From: JBDKGH01 sp039798265
Lineage (GTDB): Bacteria > Bacteroidota > Bacteroidia > Flavobacteriales_D > Sanyastnellaceae
Direction of reading: 5' to 3'
Assembly: GCA_039798265.1 (NCBI GenBank)
Contig: JBDKGH010000084.1
Location: forward strand, 1-30,651
DNA length: 30,651 nucleotides
Of this stretch, positions 29,687 through 30,651 are shown in pieces (position 1 is the stretch's first letter; every line of letters begins with the position of its first letter). The notes below the pieces were generated by a model. It saw only the letters and a program-made list of their open reading frames with translations, ran no database searches and was not told the origin of the DNA. The translations under genes and the position numbers were made by a program.

Positions 29687-29798
29687 GAGTAGGTGCGAAT
29701 ATAGGTGCGTATGGGAGAAATGAACAAGGCCCAAAAAGCTCGCTCCGTTTTGGTTTTGTGTAAATTAGCCCCCTCTTGAACGAAAAAATTTTTTCAAA

Positions 29799-29807
29799 TG
29801 TGGATAA
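29799..29807 (-). promoter_or_regulatory. perfect DnaA box upstream of rpmH
   Basis: TGTGGATAA on the plus strand equals the consensus DnaA box TTATCCACA on the minus strand. It overlaps the position of the -33 element of the rpmH promoter. A weaker relative, AGCGGATAA (two mismatches), lies at 29843-29851. I saw no other perfect box in the window. With one perfect box this is more likely regulatory than an origin. Confidence 0.6.
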
Positions 29808-29822
29808 GTTGAAAAAAGAGTG

Positions 29823-29830
29823 TATATTTG
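29823..29830 (+). promoter_or_regulatory. -7 element of the rpmH promoter
   Basis: TATATTTG fits TAnnTTTG exactly, 51 bases before the ATG. No good TTTG is found 17-20 bases upstream; that position is taken by the DnaA box. Confidence 0.6.
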
Positions 29831-29881
29831 CCACCCGTTTTTAGCGGATAAGACAAGAATCGAGCTCAAATAAAAAGGACT

Positions 29882-30052
29882 ATGAAACGTACCTATCAAC
29901 CCTCAAATACAAAGCGTAGAAACAAACACGGTTTCCGTAAACGCATGGCTTCTGCTAAAGGACGTGCTGTACTTTCTTCACGTCGCCGTAAAGGCCGTAA
30001 AAAATTGACGATCTCTGACGAGCGTCGTCACAAGGGTATTGTTCGTTTGTAA
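29882..30052 (+). CDS. rpmH: 50S ribosomal protein L34
   Basis: The 56-residue, very basic protein begins MKRTYQPSNTKRRNKHGFRK and has the L34 core RMASAKGRAVLSSRRRKGRKKLT. It is slightly longer than the 44-52 residues usual for L34, with the short tail IVRL after RRHKG. It is encoded by its own promoter and terminator. The usual companion rnpA does not follow it; instead a glycosyltransferase gene begins 70 bases after the stop. Confidence 0.98.
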   Translation: MKRTYQPSNTKRRNKHGFRKRMASAKGRAVLSSRRRKGRKKLTISDERRHKGIVRL

Positions 30053-30080
30053 TTTTTTCGTACTCCGAATATCGTACTCA

Positions 30081-30110
30081 ACCGTCCCGAATTTTCGGGA
30101 CGGTTTTTTT
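30081..30110 (+). terminator. rpmH terminator
   Basis: A perfect 10-base stem (ACCGTCCCGA with its complement) closes an ATTT loop and is followed by a run of T, 28 bases after the rpmH stop. Confidence 0.92.
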
Positions 30111-30121
30111 ATTTTTACCCT

Positions 30122-30651
30122 ATGCGAATAGCCGTTAATACCCGTACTTGGATGTCTGGTAAAATGGAAGGAATTGGCCATTTTACTGAACAAACGGTTA
30201 GCCGCATGGCCAAAGCTCATCCTGAGCATGAGTTTCATCTGATCTTCGATCGTCCTTTTGACTCTTCTTTTATTAGTGAACCAAATATGGTGGGGCATGT
30301 GTTGCCTCCGCCCGTGAGGTTGCCCATTCTATTTGCTTTGTGGTATGATTGGCTTATTCCTTTTTTTCTCAAAAAAATAAAGGCCGATGTATTCTTGTCA
30401 CCCGATGGGCATGCTTCCCTTCGGTGTCCGGTGCCTCAAATCACTGTTATTCATGATGTGTTCTTTGTGCATTATCCCGCAGATGTGCCTTGGAGATTTC
30501 GTTCTTTTCTATTGAGAAAAACGCCCAGGTACATCGAGAAAAGTGAGGCTATTGTTACTGTTTCAAATTTTTCGAAGCAGGATTTAATTTCGCTCTATGG
30601 AGTAAATGCGGATAAGGTTCATGTGGTATACAATGCGGTGAGTAGCAAGTA
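30122..30651 (+). CDS. glycosyltransferase (GT4-like), partial at right edge
   Basis: 176 codons are visible with no stop. The N-terminus MRIAVNTRTWMSGKMEGIGHFT is typical of GT4 enzymes that need a Gly-rich first loop, and ITVIHDVFFVHYP followed by IVTVSNFSKQDLISLYGVNADKVHVVYNAV matches the hinge and start of the second domain in mannosyl/rhamnosyl-transferase-like GT4 proteins. The catalytic C-terminal domain is beyond the edge. It follows the rpmH terminator, so it has a separate or read-through promoter, which I cannot see. Confidence 0.9.
   Translation, partial: MRIAVNTRTWMSGKMEGIGHFTEQTVSRMAKAHPEHEFHLIFDRPFDSSFISEPNMVGHVLPPPVRLPILFALWYDWLIPFFLKKIKADVFLSPDGHASLRCPVPQITVIHDVFFVHYPADVPWRFRSFLLRKTPRYIEKSEAIVTVSNFSKQDLISLYGVNADKVHVVYNAVSSK

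Noticed and set aside
29799..29851. Chromosomal origin at the DnaA boxes
   Set aside because: One perfect and one weak box with no cluster, no dnaA and no long AT-rich unwinding region do not make a case for oriC.
29978..30298. 106-codon minus-strand frame across rpmH and the next gene
   Set aside because: It is antisense to rpmH, its terminator and a glycosyltransferase start; no features.

Overview
This window is a gene-dense piece of a Bacteroidota chromosome, most like Flavobacteriales or a relative. The evidence is a PorW/SprE-type lipoprotein of the type IX secretion system (T9SS), two proteins with T9SS type-A C-terminal sorting domains, several promoters of the Bacteroidota pattern TTTG-n18..20-TAnnTTTG, few Shine-Dalgarno sequences, a tRNA without encoded CCA, and the gene order porW, bactofilin, atpZ, atpI-like, atpBEFHAG. 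No gap between genes exceeds 300 bases. I see no CRISPR array, insertion sequence, transposase, integrase or rRNA.

Region 1 (1-8452, all minus strand) reads from right to left: porW, a bactofilin, AtpZ, a four-helix AtpI-like membrane protein, then the F-type ATP synthase genes atpB, E, F, H, A and G, with atpG cut by the left edge. Start and stop overlaps link the upstream genes. A consensus promoter just before atpB can drive the synthase genes alone. AtpB has a large His/Ala-rich N-terminal extension. The c subunit lacks the Na+ ligands and should be proton-coupled. The beta and epsilon genes are not seen.

Region 2 (8574-12141) holds an M23 peptidase, a convergent MlaF/MlaE-like lipid ABC transporter pair, a small membrane protein, an unlisted 45-residue lipoprotein with a CxxC motif, and a GTG-started SprT-like metalloprotein overlapping it by four bases.

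Region 3 (12194-17545) holds a 111-residue protein that is little more than a signal peptide and a T9SS sorting domain. It also holds an outer-membrane barrel with an N-terminal ComEA-like helix-hairpin-helix region next to a second, PorV-like barrel, then tRNA-Leu(UAG), trigger factor and a 270-base spacer with two terminators and a nested palindrome.

Region 4 (17562-26569) holds a secreted multidomain M43-type metalloprotease, a PnuC plus NadR-kinase-like NAD salvage pair, gcvH plus a VanZ-like gene behind a near-perfect promoter, a half-length TSUP transporter, proline dehydrogenase with an upstream secreted protein, and an M20 dipeptidase coupled to a LEA14-like lipoprotein.

Region 5 (26574-30651) is a glycosyltransferase group (four genes, the last cut by the right edge) interrupted by rpmH. 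A perfect DnaA box overlaps the -33 region of the rpmH promoter.

No single locus is clearly a new system. The best leads are the helix-hairpin-helix barrel pair, the sorting-domain-only protein, the micro-lipoprotein/SprT pair, the AtpB extension, the nested palindrome and the DnaA box at rpmH.
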